Part shown: positions 34,401 through 42,599 of the stretch, piece after piece
Layout: the number at the start of each line of letters is the position of its first letter
Position numbering within the stretch: the stretch's first letter is position 1
DNA from: Xiphydria camelus
Taxonomy: Eukaryota > Arthropoda > Insecta > Hymenoptera > Xiphydriidae
Direction: 5' to 3'
NCBI GenBank assembly: GCA_963678675.1
Contig: OY783194.1
Location: forward strand, 29,118,278-29,182,277
DNA: 64,000 nt
Position numbers and translations under genes: made by a program
The notes under the pieces: generated by a model
Seen by the model: only the letters and a program-made list of their open reading frames with translations
What the model was told of the DNA's origin: nothing
The model's database searches: none

Positions 34401-35133
34401 TATGACTCTAGAATTAGTATAATGACTATTTCACGCCTAAAATGTAGATTTTATTTAGACCAATATGGTATACACAACAAAATTGACGTTCATCTACGAA
34501 TTACGCTGACAATTTAACCAACATTTCAATTGTCTCGGAAAATACCGATAAACCTTGGCAACTTCTTCGTAATTCTCACATCCACGCTACCGATGAAAAG
34601 CGGAGGAACGAGTAACAATCGCGCGGAGACGAAAATATAAAAGCAACAAAAAATTCCAGCGATTTCACCTTAGATAAAGTAATTATAGCACGCGAGAGCC
34701 CCGATCAACAAATAACACACAACAAAATCTACACAGAGTAGAAAGACAGCCCATAACACGTTTCCCTAATTTTCCTTCTCCCCGTTGACCCCGATCGAGC
34801 GCGATGGATCGTTCGTCAAAAACGAATGACGAATGCGACGTCGCGAAGGGATCAAAGCGTCTCGCATCGCGAATCGACACGCGACGCGTTCTTCGGGGCG
34901 TTTCTCGAGGCACGTCCGACGCACCCGCACCCCTCGCAGTCCACGCAACTTCTTACCTGAATTTTACGGAACGGTAATGTCCAGGCAACGCGACACTCTC
35001 GTGGAACATTTACACAGACGCACCGAGCGCACTTGTCGAGCTTTAAAGTGAGGTCACGTCTTGGCCTGAGCGCGAACGCGTTCTTACTGAACCGGGGTGG
35101 GCGCTTCCACTTTTCTCGGCACGGACTGGTCAT
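19298..35133 (-). CDS. stum: stum (stumble; SPEC3-family membrane protein)
   Basis: Model join on minus: 34957..35133 (tentative), 30222..30621, 27640..29371, 25731..26026, 21532..21783, 21095..21281, 19828..19954, 19536..19730, 19298..19425. All junctions are phase-compatible except inside 25731..26026, which appears to lack one base. Drosophila stum is needed for mechanosensory transduction in proprioceptive neurons; the SPEC3 domain is a small transmembrane module. Here a long basic, Ser/Thr/Gln-rich N-terminal half is followed by a Cys-rich segment. The C-terminal SPEC3 domain starts [20 protein letters not shown], continues [20 protein letters not shown] and ends with hydrophobic segment [19 protein letters not shown] and the basic tail RKYKRFK. 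The total of about 1,160 residues is shorter than fly stum (about 1,960 as I recall). The family call rests on the SPEC3 domain and is secure; the N-terminal exons are joined by phase and strand. Confidence 0.88.
19536..19730 (-). CDS. stum: stum exon, core of SPEC3 domain
   Basis: Acceptor GTAATTACAG, strong donor A|GTAAGT. Encodes [20 protein letters not shown], then [20 protein letters not shown] and [20 protein letters not shown]. These are two hydrophobic segments with the Trp-rich GWGWSIWWG signature of the family. Confidence 0.95.
19828..19954 (-). CDS. stum: stum exon, first SPEC3 hydrophobic segment
   Basis: Acceptor ACCCGTAG, donor TCAG|GTGAGT. Encodes [20 protein letters not shown] followed by [20 protein letters not shown] and GSG, the conserved entry to the SPEC3 domain. 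Enters in phase 0. Confidence 0.94.
20283..20790. repeat. Direct duplication around a palindrome in a stum intron
   Basis: 20,283-20,478 and 20,600-20,790 are diverged direct copies. Both contain TTCACGCTGATT/CTCACGCTAATT, GAATTTATTGAGAGAA/GAATTTATTGGGAAAA and a TTGAGATATCGA-type end. The ~120 bases between them form an inverted repeat: TGATCAAGCATTCGATTCC.. pairs with ..GGAATCGCGCTCTTGATTA. A related fragment sits at about 55,160-55,190. Confidence 0.6.
21095..21281 (-). CDS. stum: stum exon, Cys-rich segment 2
   Basis: Acceptor GATCGCAG, donor GAG|GTGGGT; enters with one base and leaves in phase 0, matching both neighbours. Encodes [20 protein letters not shown] then [20 protein letters not shown] and a basic/Ser tail. 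Six Cys lie within about 30 residues. No ATG-initiated frame is long here, which is why it is easy to miss. The exon call rests on phase agreement and composition. Confidence 0.75.
21532..21783 (-). CDS. stum: stum exon, Cys-rich segment 1
   Basis: Acceptor CTCCTCGGTTTCAG, donor GCAG|GTGAGA. Encodes [20 protein letters not shown], then [20 protein letters not shown] and RRGPKG. The [14 protein letters not shown] cluster has six Cys in 13 residues. The exon lies just before the SPEC3 exons. It could be palmitoylated or bind metal; this is inference. Confidence 0.75.
22140..22345 (+). repeat. Dispersed repeat family B, copy 2
   Basis: Same motif order as 2,901-3,113: GATCGATTATCTTGAAA, CTATAAAAAAGCCA, TCTCCACTGCGTTTCGAGATAATCGCG, CAAAGTTAAACAG. 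The terminal GTGGGATAAACGC is degraded. It lies in the large stum intron, in the same orientation as the other copies. Confidence 0.6.
22826..22982. repeat. Foldback repeat family D, copy 1
   Basis: Contains TATAATCTTCAAAAAAGTATTATACAAGCATGAG in the centre. It is framed by inverted arms (ACTTTAATCGC..TTACTTATGAAC against AGCTCATAGATAATGAGATAGTAATGATTCAAGTT). Copy 2 is at 40,257-40,407. Confidence 0.55.
23074..23308. repeat. MITE family E, copy 1
   Basis: Termini GAGAAAAATAATT and AATTTTCTCTG. The interior has alternating GGTCAGTTGAGCC, ATGTTTAATTATTC, GTCAATTTACCC and GGAGGATCTAAATTTCATCAAACTG. Other copies are at 23,795-24,010 (same orientation) and 63,127-63,366 (inverted). Confidence 0.6.
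23795..24010. repeat. MITE family E, copy 2
   Basis: Begins TAAGAAAAATAATTAGGTTAAAATG and contains GGTCAATTTAACCAAACATG, GGAGGATCTATATTTCACCAAACGGTTTGATC. The motif order is that of copy 1, which lies 500 bases away in the same stum intron. Confidence 0.6.
24854..25070 (+). repeat. Dispersed repeat family B, copy 3
   Basis: Starts AGTGGAATAAACGTCCC, carries CTATAAAAAAGCTATTTTGATTTTT and TTCGAAATAATCGC, and ends GATTATTCCACTTTTA. The two ends are inverted to each other, as in the other copies. Confidence 0.65.
25731..26026 (-). CDS. stum: stum exon with an apparent one-base frame break
   Basis: The reading entered from the preceding exon gives [20 protein letters not shown], then [20 protein letters not shown] and [17 protein letters not shown], and stops at a TAG at 25,831-25,833. 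A second frame, shifted by one base, then gives [20 protein letters not shown] and [14 protein letters not shown] and leaves at donor GA|GTGAGC in the phase required by the next exon. Both halves look coding and both outer phases fit, so one base seems to be missing near the A/T run at 25,833-25,845. This could be a sequencing/assembly indel or a true mutation. The acceptor is CTATAG (26,027-) or, six bases later, CGAAG. Confidence 0.65.
26914..27430. repeat. Two tandem ~245-bp units in a stum intron
   Basis: Unit 1 starts near 26,914 (CGGCAATTGTCAATTTAAAAATAGACGTC) and unit 2 near 27,156 (CGGTAATCGTCGATTTAAAAATAGACGTC). Both continue through TTTGATCAAAATatGA, CTCAATrTGATCCAAAAAT, ATACAAACGAGwTCA and ATGTATCACATT. 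They are diverged and without coding potential. Confidence 0.65.
27640..29371 (-). CDS. stum: stum large exon, low-complexity N-terminal region
   Basis: Acceptor GCTTCCCCCAG, donor GGC|GTGAGT; 577 codons, open throughout. Begins [20 protein letters not shown] and [20 protein letters not shown], followed by [20 protein letters not shown]. The rest is a basic Ser/Pro region, a Gln-rich run (about residues 190-230), an acidic patch [20 protein letters not shown], and Ser/Gly/Asn/Ala-rich sequence. It is predicted disordered and probably cytoplasmic. There is no Met near the acceptor, so it is an internal exon. Confidence 0.85.
29947..30160. repeat. MITE family F, copy 1
   Basis: Left arm CAGAGAGGAACAAAATTAGTTTGATCTACTAAAAATTACTTGCG is the inverted image of right arm CGCAAGTAATTTTCGGTAGATCCAACTAATTC..CTCTTGTG. 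It sits in a stum intron. Copy 2 is at 40,549-40,797; a weaker piece is at about 37,343-37,420. Confidence 0.7.
30222..30621 (-). CDS. stum: stum exon, N-terminal Pro/Arg-rich
   Basis: Donor CGAA|GTAAGA leaves one base, fitting the two leading bases of the next exon. Encodes [20 protein letters not shown], then Pro-rich [20 protein letters not shown] and Arg/Ser sequence. Translation may start at the ATG at 30,592-30,594, since an in-frame stop lies just upstream of the open stretch. Alternatively the exon is entered at acceptor GACGGAAAG (30,622-) in phase 0 and continues the open frame of 34,957-35,133. Confidence 0.75.
31744..31953 (+). repeat. Dispersed repeat family B, copy 4
   Basis: Starts TAGGATAAACGCCCTGCA, contains CTATAAAAAAGCTGCTTTTGATTTTT and TTTCGAGATAATCGCG, and ends GGGGCGTTTATCCCACTTTTAC. 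It is the best-preserved right terminus of the four copies. Confidence 0.7.
32226..32520. repeat. MITE-like element, termini CTGAGAGAAATAATTGC
   Basis: Left ACTGAGAGAAATAATTGCTAGTGCC against right GGCACCGCGGCAATTATTTTTCTCAGT. Outer 18-25 bases are inverted; the interior is AT-rich and unrelated. The terminus resembles that of family E. Confidence 0.6.
33343..34352 (+). repeat. Pair of ~240-bp direct repeats
   Basis: 33,343-33,590 and 34,098-34,352 are diverged direct copies. Shared landmarks in order: GCGAAATTACATTCTT/ACGAAATTATATTCTT, TTCTTAATTTTAAAG, CAGATATCCATGATC/CAGAAATCCATGATC, GATTATACGAT. The 510 bases between are unique and contain no gene I can support. Confidence 0.6.
34957..35133 (-). 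CDS. stum: Possible stum 5' coding exon
   Basis: An ATG at 35,133 opens a frame starting [20 protein letters not shown] that stays open for 59 codons to a strong donor CAG|GTAAGA in phase 0. The 30,222-30,621 exon can be entered in phase 0 on the same strand. A TATA box lies about 140 bases upstream. Two short upstream ATG frames precede this ATG. It could instead be a non-coding 5' exon, with translation starting at 30,594. Confidence 0.4.
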
Positions 35134-35270
35134 CGGCGCCCGCGCCGCTCACCTCTGCCACGCATCGTCCGAGACGTTTTTCCACGCGGTGAAACTTTGC
35201 AATTTTCCTCGAAGGCTCTCAGCGCATCGTCCCGGAATTACTCGAGTCTTTGTTATTGCTTTGGATGCAA

Positions 35271-35282
35271 CTTTTATATAAG
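35271..35282 (-). promoter_or_regulatory. Candidate TATA box of stum
   Basis: The minus strand reads CTTATATAAAAG, a good TATAWAAR match. It lies upstream of a GC/CpG-rich 5' exon with a strong donor at 34,957, placing transcription start near 35,245. The assignment to stum is by strand and position. Confidence 0.45.
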
Positions 35283-36139
35283 GGGGCGCGCGATACGTGC
35301 AACTGAATAGGGGGAGGGTTTAATTGATGACGTAACTTCTGGAATAAGGCGCGATCGTATCTCTTGACGATACGATCTAGACTTCACTTATCGCATAATT
35401 GATTCATGTATTGAAAAGACTGGAATTTAATTGGTATAATAACTATATGGAAATATACAGTTTCAAATGTTGTGCTGGAAATCGGTTCACTAATTTTTGA
35501 ATTTTAAGGTGAAATGATCCTCTGTGTTAATTTAATATCCTTTGCGTTAGTTTCATGATAAAAAATGTTGGATATATAGCAAGAAAAATCGGTCGATTTT
35601 AACATATAAAAATGGGTGACTCGATTCCAACGCAAAATTGCCAATTGCCGTATGTATCTCTGAAGGATTGTAGATTTAACATTGTTTCTTACGAATTGCA
35701 TACATACGCAAAATGTACACTAAAATGAATCAATTCCCTACATACATATAAGAATACGAAAGCTCACGCTAACATTTAATAAATTTTTCTATATAATCAT
35801 AATTAACGATCAGTCCGTTCCCGAAAATAATCGGTATTATTCTTATCAGAGAAAGCCTATTTTTGTATGGAAATAGAAAAAAAAAATAAAAAATACTTTA
35901 CGAGACCTCGACTATACGGTACACATCTTGACCTTATAAAAAAGACGTCGATATATCTCCGCACAAAATGTCACAGTACTAATTCCTTCAAACGGCAAAC
36001 GTACCCCTTTTTCGATTATTCTACGAAGCCTCGCTAAAAAATCAATTACAACTCTGAATCGTTAAATAAAACCACGAGCCGCTTTAATTACTTCTTAAGG
36101 AAAGCAGTGTAACCGTTCCTTTTCGCCGCAGGCCGACCG

Positions 36140-38190
36140 GAGCTTAATCCGACACGCGATCAAAGGGTCCGTGGAAACGCGCGTAAGCGGTCTTCGGCAG
36201 TCGCGAAGTGTCACGCATATAAATCGTATTTGTTATTGCGCGCGTGTCAAGTTTTTCACCTCGCGTCACCCGGTAGGTCAGTTTTTCTTTTTCGCGGATG
36301 TCGTGGGTGGTAACCGGCCGAGTGAGGGTGCCGCCGAACTTCCTGCCAAGCCGAACGCCGCTTTGTGCGGGCTTTGAAGGAAGCGAAGAGCCCATTTGTA
36401 TTTCGGGACGCCACATGGAACGCATCGTCCAATATTTTACCCGCGGAAAAAAGATTGGGCGTTTAACGTTGTCGGATATCTCGGGATTGTCGCGTGGCAT
36501 TTTTTATTCCACGTCGGCATAGCTCTGGCTCCTTTTTTTTTTGGTATACTCGCTTCGGAAGTACAAAGCGGCGATGTTTTCAAAGGGGACCGTTTTGTAT
36601 GGGATTTCTAGGCTAATTAATGAGGGTACGGTGGCCCGAAGAAAGATTTGTTAATCCTCTGAGCTGTTCCCGTTGTAGCTGAAGACACGTGAGAGAGCTA
36701 TAATGTACGTCACGTAGGGGTTAAATATGTTGTCACATTTCGAGAAATATTCAACGGATACTACATCTTACTGTGACACTTTGAGGGAACTTGGACTCGA
36801 ACTGGGAAATAATCGAATTATTCTTATTTTGAGCGAAGTGCTGATTCGAAAATGAAGCACGCTTAGTCGAGGTCACTTCTAAAGACTTGCTTGACCTCCT
36901 AATGAAAAACCGTGGAGTGTTCGGGCGTTCCCGGTACTCGTGGTTTAATTTATGAATACACGATGACCGTCGCGGTCATAAATTAAATAGTATTTGTGGA
37001 CGCGTAAAAAGGACCGTTTAATCCTTTAACCGTAAATCATTCGACTGTTCATGTTCAAAAAATATGTGATATAAAGTATACATGTAAAGTGTACAGAATA
37101 ATTAAAGTATTTTTTATTGTTTTTCAGGAGCACAGAATTTTCTTTTGAAACTGAGAGAAGCAAAGAATAAATAGTTGGAACGCTGATTGCATCGTTTGTT
37201 GGCTACGTTTTTATTCCCTTCTGCTTTAATGATAAAGCATATCGTGTATACTTTTTATAAATTTTATTACTATTCTTTAGCAATTACTAAAGCATTAAAA
37301 GACACGCATTTTAAATATTTTGTTATTACAGAAGAATGAATACACAGGAAAAAAGAAATCATTAGATCTATTAAAAATTACTCGCAGGATCGTAAGTAAT
37401 TATTTATTTACTCGTTAAAGAAAATTGCCCCGATCGAGCGAATTACATTTTACTGCATCAATGGATGCTGGGCATTGAGAAATGACTCATCATGCACCCT
37501 CCCGAGAATCCACCGAAAAATATCAGAGTTCATAAAAAAAATTATTCGCGATCAAGCGAATACCAATTTTATCGCATGAATGAAATCACAGCCGCGAATC
37601 TTTAACGCGCGTGACCGTTGGCATCACATTCGAATATCCGTGACGCAAAGTCGCTCAGCGTCGGACTATCTGTGGGGGGGTGACGATAATTCAGTGGGGC
37701 GGATCGAAAAGAAAGTGTTACGAGGAGGCACGCAAGAAAATTAAGGGAGTAGGACGATTCACGCCGGACTACTTTTGCTGCTCGTTGTAGATCCAGGTCG
37801 AAAAGATAAGCTACGCCTACTTATGCGCGCGTACCACGTGGCAGGGCGAATAAGTAAAGGAGCGCGAGGTCTATGGAGCCGGTATATTCACCCTCCAATT
37901 TCCAAGCATAAAATCCCCTTGGACTAATAAATCAACCGCGGTGTCTTAATAGTTTTGTCGCGAAATACGTCATCGGGAGCGTGTCTCTTACGTATCAACG
38001 TGCGAGCAGGCGCCGAAAAGGATGCACATCAATCAGTACGTTATTGAATGCATGCATAATGTACAGAGGGTGACAAGCTTTGTACTTCGGAGTAAATGAG
38101 TTCCGTGGTTGCCTCCAATAGGTGCAGAATTAAGGACTTCGGCTGCGCCTAACGGAAGGCAATCACGAAGACGGTTTGCCGCTTCGAATA
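36140..38190. other. Gene-free intergenic stretch
   Basis: 36,140-36,620 is CpG-rich with short unconvincing open frames on both strands. 36,620-38,190 is AT-rich. A fragment at about 37,343-37,420 resembles MITE family F (AATCATTAGATCTATTAAAAATTACTCGC). I see no coding gene or RNA gene. Confidence 0.5.
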
Positions 38191-38197
38191 AAGCGTA

Positions 38198-38460
38198 CGA
38201 TTTTGCAGTCTTAGCAAAACTAAGTTTTGCTGCTAACTTTTTGCTGTCATGATAAAAATATTATCTGTGGCAGCAAAAGATATATCCAATAATGATACAA
38301 TATTTACTGGAATAGCAAACATTTTTACCGAAAAGTTTCACTGTCATTGCAGTTATATTTGCTATTATTGAATATAACTTTTGCTGCTACAGATGATATT
38401 TTTGTCGTGACTGCAAAAAGTTCTCAGCAAGACTTAGTTTTGCTAGGATTGCAAAATCAT
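38198..38460. repeat. Foldback element G, full copy
   Basis: Inverted arms of about 100 bases. The left reads GATTTTGCAGTCTTAGCAAAACTAAGTTTTGCTGCTAAC and the right TCAGCAAGACTTAGTTTTGCTAGGATTGCAAAATC. Inner segments CAGCAAAAGATATATCCAATAATG and ATTATTGAATATAACTTTTGCTGC also pair. A half copy is at 38,709-38,835. Confidence 0.75.
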
Positions 38461-38550
38461 TTTTTTCGTGTAGGGATTTGAATAAAAACGCTATAGATGC
38501 CTATTCCTTTTTCACTTTATCTGAAACTTTCGCCCGATCATTCCCCATGA

Positions 38551-38707
38551 CTAATTATTTAATAGGAATAAATAATTTAAATAATAAGTAAGAATTATTC
38601 ATGACTAACTATTTAATAGGAATAAATAATTTTAATAATATATAAGAATTATCCAGGACTAATTATTTAATAGGAATAAATAATTTAAATAATAAATAAG
38701 AATTATA
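38551..38707 (+). repeat. Three tandem 54-bp units
   Basis: CTAATTATTTAATAGGAATAAATAATTT begins at 38,551, 38,605 and 38,659. Each unit ends with a TAAGAATTAT-type tail. The array lies exactly between the full and half copies of foldback element G. Confidence 0.85.
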
Positions 38708-38708
38708 C

Positions 38709-38835
38709 ATTAGATATATTTGCTATTATTGGACATATCTTTCGCTGTCATAGATAATATTTCTGTCATGACGGTAACAAATTTTCAGCAAAACCCAGTT
38801 TTGCTAAGACAACAAGATTATCTTTTTCCGTGTAC
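38709..38835. repeat. Foldback element G, right half copy
   Basis: TATTTGCTATTATTGGACATATCTTTCGCTGTCATAGATAATATTTCTGTCATGACGG and TCAGCAAAACCCAGTTTTGCTAAGA match the right arm of 38,198-38,460. The left arm is absent. Confidence 0.65.
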
Positions 38836-39249
38836 GGTGAAACGAATTGAAAAAAGGGGGGCTATCGCTTAACGCGGCACACACACATGTACCGAAGTAA
38901 CTCTCAATACTCGGTACTCGCGAGTACTCCAATCGCAAGTATTCCGTTCCATCTATGACGAAGGGTTAAAGGCGAGGCCGTTTATTCATTCATTAAGCCG
39001 TCGAAGGCTGCTGGTTCCGAATTATTGGAACATTAGCCTGATTGAACTGAACTGGGCAGGGCCGAAGCGCTCGGTACTCATCGCCGTTTATACAGAGCCT
39101 CGCTCGGAATCGCATAACACCGGATTTATGCATCGCCGATTCACGAGGGTAAAATTAATCCGTACTCTTTCGAACGTGCGATGCATATCGCGCATGCGAT
39201 ACAACTACGAGCATATCTATACGCGTTGTACCTACAATCATCCCGCTCT

Positions 39250-39750
39250 TACTTTTAAACGGTCGTCGATATATCACAGGCGTATCGATAAATCATCGAC
39301 GTATCGATATATCAATCGACCGCGAATTCAGTACGGATGCAAATAGAGATCGAAGTGCGCGCGTTAAAATTTTCGGCGATTGAAATACGTAGTGCCACAG
39401 GCGCTTTGCTCGTTAAACGGACGTGCCACGTTGTTTTTACGCGAGCGAGATTAATCTGCGTATTAAAATTTAATGCATATTGCACACATGGCGTCGGTAT
39501 GTACATACGCCTTATACCTACTTACAATAATTATAGCCCTTATGGTAGTTTCGAACGGCAGCCATCGATACACCGGCGCCGCATCGATATATCGATCGAA
39601 CGCGCGGAGTTCAGAGCGAATGCACATGGCGATTCGAGAGAGCGCACGAGTTAAAATTTCCGGCTACTGAAACGCGTAGTGCGGGAGTGCGTAGTGCGTG
39701 GACGTTCTGCGGATCAGTTGTTCACAAAACGGACGTGTCATGAGCCTACT
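39250..39750 (+). promoter_or_regulatory. Duplicated promoter-like block with DRE-type motifs
   Basis: Two diverged copies, about 39,250-39,440 and 39,545-39,745, share ATCGATATATC(A)ATCGA, CGAATTCAGTACGGATGCA/GAGTTCAGAGCGAATGCA, GTTAAAATTTTCGGCGATTGAAA/GTTAAAATTTCCGGCTACTGAAA, CGTAGTGC and AAACGGACGTG. TATCGATA, the DREF-type promoter element known from Drosophila, occurs at 39,283-39,290 and 39,302-39,309. The block ends about 180 bases before the ATG of the next gene. Confidence 0.6.
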
Positions 39751-39923
39751 GCCGTCGTGATCGTATGTGGGCGTTACGGGTTTATGCAAAATATAGTGCG
39801 AAAAAGTGCGGACCTGTGTGTGTGTGCCATAGTTCACAGCAGACATCTTATCCGTAAGCGCGTGTAGACCCGCTCTCTGCCAAACAAATCGACGCTCCGC
39901 AGGTCCCTTTATTTTTGCTTGAA

Positions 39924-42599
39924 ATGGAAGAGGCCGAACTGCAAGGGAGAAATCGGTAAGTCCGTACGTTTAAATGTATTTTATTCGCCTCGTATGTACA
40001 TAGAGTTTATACGATAGTCGACATATTACACATAGCACCTACACGTTACAAGTACATGTAGTACGGGGTATCGTCTCGTCATCGTAACCCGACCTAGCCT
40101 AATCTTCTCGAAAATCACATAGAATAATGCGTAGTCACGAGTTTTTCACCGATTTTACCTATATTTTCGGTTTAATTGATCATTTTATTATTGCGATAAA
40201 AGACGCGAGTATAAATACGTATAAATACCATATAAGGATACACTTACTGATTAGAAAAAAAACTTGAATTACTATTATCTCATTGTTTATGAACTATTGG
40301 CCTACAACACTTTGTTGTAGATACAAATATAATCTTCAAAAAAGTATTATACAAACATGAGCCAAAAGCTTATAGATAATGAGATAATAGTGCTTCAAGT
40401 TTCTTTCCTGGTGAGTAAGTTTAGCCTCATATGATATAATATGTACATCACGTGATTTTCGGGATGTACCTCGTAAGAATGAAGCGTCTATTAATCCTGG
40501 TGAATGCATAAGCTCTTCTCTGTCGCACATTGGAACTTGGTATTGCGCACAGAGAAAAAGAATTAGTTCGATCTACTGAAAATTACTTGCGGGGTCGCAA
40601 GTAAATAGTTATTAATATCAATAAAATCTTGTAATACATTAATTAAATATCTCCTCCTTACAATAATATGGAGTAGCATGTGATTGCAAGGAAGAGTATT
40701 TAATTAACATGAAAAAGGATTTAATTGATGTAAATAAATAATTACTTGCGAAACCGCAAGTAACTAATAGTAGATCCAACTAATTATTTTTCTCTGGGTG
40801 CGACAGGGAGACTCTTCCTTATTGAAAAGATCCTATAGATTCCCATAGACAATTTCTATGGGAAATCTGATGTGCTTCATACACAGAAATTCCATATACC
40901 TATCCGTTAGAACAGTTTGAGAAGGACGAATAGGAATGGGTTGGATTCTATGTGTATCTGAGATGATGAACAGGGATTTACCGAATTTTATATGTATCCG
41001 TAAAAACAAGTTGAATTCCATAAAGATGATAAAGACCTGTATACGCCGTTCTGTTTGTAATTACTAATAGACCCTTACAAGATTTTATTTGTTTTTACGG
41101 ATACACAGAATTTAATACATTCCCATTCATCCTTCTGATTTTTATGAGAGGGTATCTGGAATTGCAGTGCCTGAAGCACATCAAATTTCTATGGGAGTTC
41201 TATGGGGATTTTACGAGTTTTCTATGAGAATCTATGATACTTTTTCATTAGGGTTATACGTTTACGAAGGTTCGCGCTCGCACTCACACGTCTCCAATGG
41301 GTACATGCGCTTTGCGCCCATTCAAATATTGGCGCCATACGCATAAAGCTCGTCGCACGTTCGACTGCCACGTTTCGCCAAAATTTGAATGCATTCGTTT
41401 CGATGACAATGATTGCATACGCTTATATCTAGTCACGACTTGGCGTCTACCACTGAAATGCATGGCTTTTAAACGTCGACGATCCGTGGCAAGGCGAGGC
41501 GAAGAAATAAAGTGCGTGACAAGAACTTGAGACGGTACTCATTGAATCAATTACGTTCTCGCGTGTCTCTTTGGCCGGATATCGCGATCGAAATAGTCAT
41601 CCTAAAGTCCCTTCTGTAGGACACGCGAATGCCTCGCTTTTTGTTAACTACATGTTGTATTATTAATTATCATATAACTATAATTTCAATTCACTTTTTA
41701 TTATTAATTGTTGGGTAACTTTAACTCGAAGTTAACGAAAAATGAGATACCGATGCATCCTACGGAAGGATTTAGGATTTTAGGATTTTTGTTTGGATTT
41801 TGCCATCCCGAGCAAGTGCTTTCCGAACGGCGTTTTACGACTGTGTTCCACAAATTTAAATTTCCATCAGCTGTATCGCAAGCATTTGGAAATGCCGATT
41901 AGTCTGCAGCGAGCTTTTTGGTTTTTATTGCCGAAGTATTTGATCGATAAAATGATTGCGTTATGAGTTACGGAAATTTGTACGCGAAAACCATCACTGT
42001 AAAACGGAGCTAGTTATTTGCTCCTGTGGACCCATCACAGTGCGAAATATCCTCTGGAGATATCCCAGAAATATACCGTTGCTATCAAATGTACATATAA
42101 TATCCGTAGAATATTCATCAGTATTCTGTACTGTTTGAGGAGGTAAAGAAAATAACACAAAAAGGATATAGATTTTTTACCATTATATTTTTACAGTCAC
42201 ATTGCACAGAATGCGAAGTCTTACTTTATTCCAACTCATTTTTCCAGTCCTATGGCCCAAAAAATATTGAAAATCAATTTTGAGAAAAATTGTAGAACCT
42301 TTTTAAATTTTAGTCCGTAGTCATAATGTAGCCACCGTGTTGGGTTTTACAATTTCAGCCGCAGATTCAGAACTAGTAAATCCAAAAACTCAAACATCTA
42401 AAAGAAAAAAAAGAACACTCTTTTAAATACACGAAAAAATATGTTTCGAGGCCAACACACACACCTAACACTGCAATGAAATATTATTTCCTTTTTCCAT
42501 TTTAAGGTCTAAGAGAGGATTCAGAAACATCGGAGCAAGGCAGCCCCGTTTTACGATACACGCTCAAGAAGAAGGTAATCACAAACAATCAGCTGAGTG
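39924..42599 (+). CDS. Unidentified gene, first two coding exons
   Basis: Join(39924..39955, 42514..42599) and onward. Exon 1 encodes MEEAELQGRNR up to donor CG|GTAAGT. Exon 2, entered at GTCTAAG|, continues EDSETSEQGSPVLRYTLKKK and VITNNQLSG to donor G|GTAAGT in matching phase. The 5' side carries DRE-type promoter motifs. I do not recognise the protein: the visible part is acidic, then Ser-rich, then a basic patch. I could not place the following exon; it may lie beyond the oppositely oriented TJAP1-like gene. If the nearer acceptor TTTTAAG (42,507) is used, exon 2 reads in a less convincing frame. Confidence 0.5.
40257..40407. repeat. Foldback repeat family D, copy 2
   Basis: AACTTGAATTACTATTATCTCATTG pairs with AGATAATGAGATAATAGTGCTTCAAGTT. 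The centre TATAATCTTCAAAAAAGTATTATACAAACATGAG matches 22,826-22,982. Confidence 0.7.
40549..40797. repeat. MITE family F, copy 2
   Basis: Arms CAGAGAAAAAGAATTAGTTCGATCTACTGAAAATTACTTGCG and CGCAAGTAACTAATAGTAGATCCAACTAATTATTTTTCTCTG are inverted copies. It ends about 20 bases before MITE C copy 2. Confidence 0.75.
40819..41253. repeat. Foldback MITE C, copy 2
   Basis: Same element as 8,556-8,992 in opposite orientation. Shared blocks: GATGTGCTTCATACACAGAAATTCC, GGAATGGGTTGGATTCTATGTGTATC, AAACAAGTTGAATTCCATAAAGATGATAA, GTAATTACTAATAGACC, CTGAAGCACATCAAATTTCTATGGGA. It lies in the first intron of the unidentified plus-strand gene. Confidence 0.8.
41260..42500. other. Intron sequence without recognised features
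   Basis: Presumed remainder of the intron between 39,955 and 42,514. Mixed composition, short open frames only, no repeat I could match elsewhere in the window. Confidence 0.4.
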
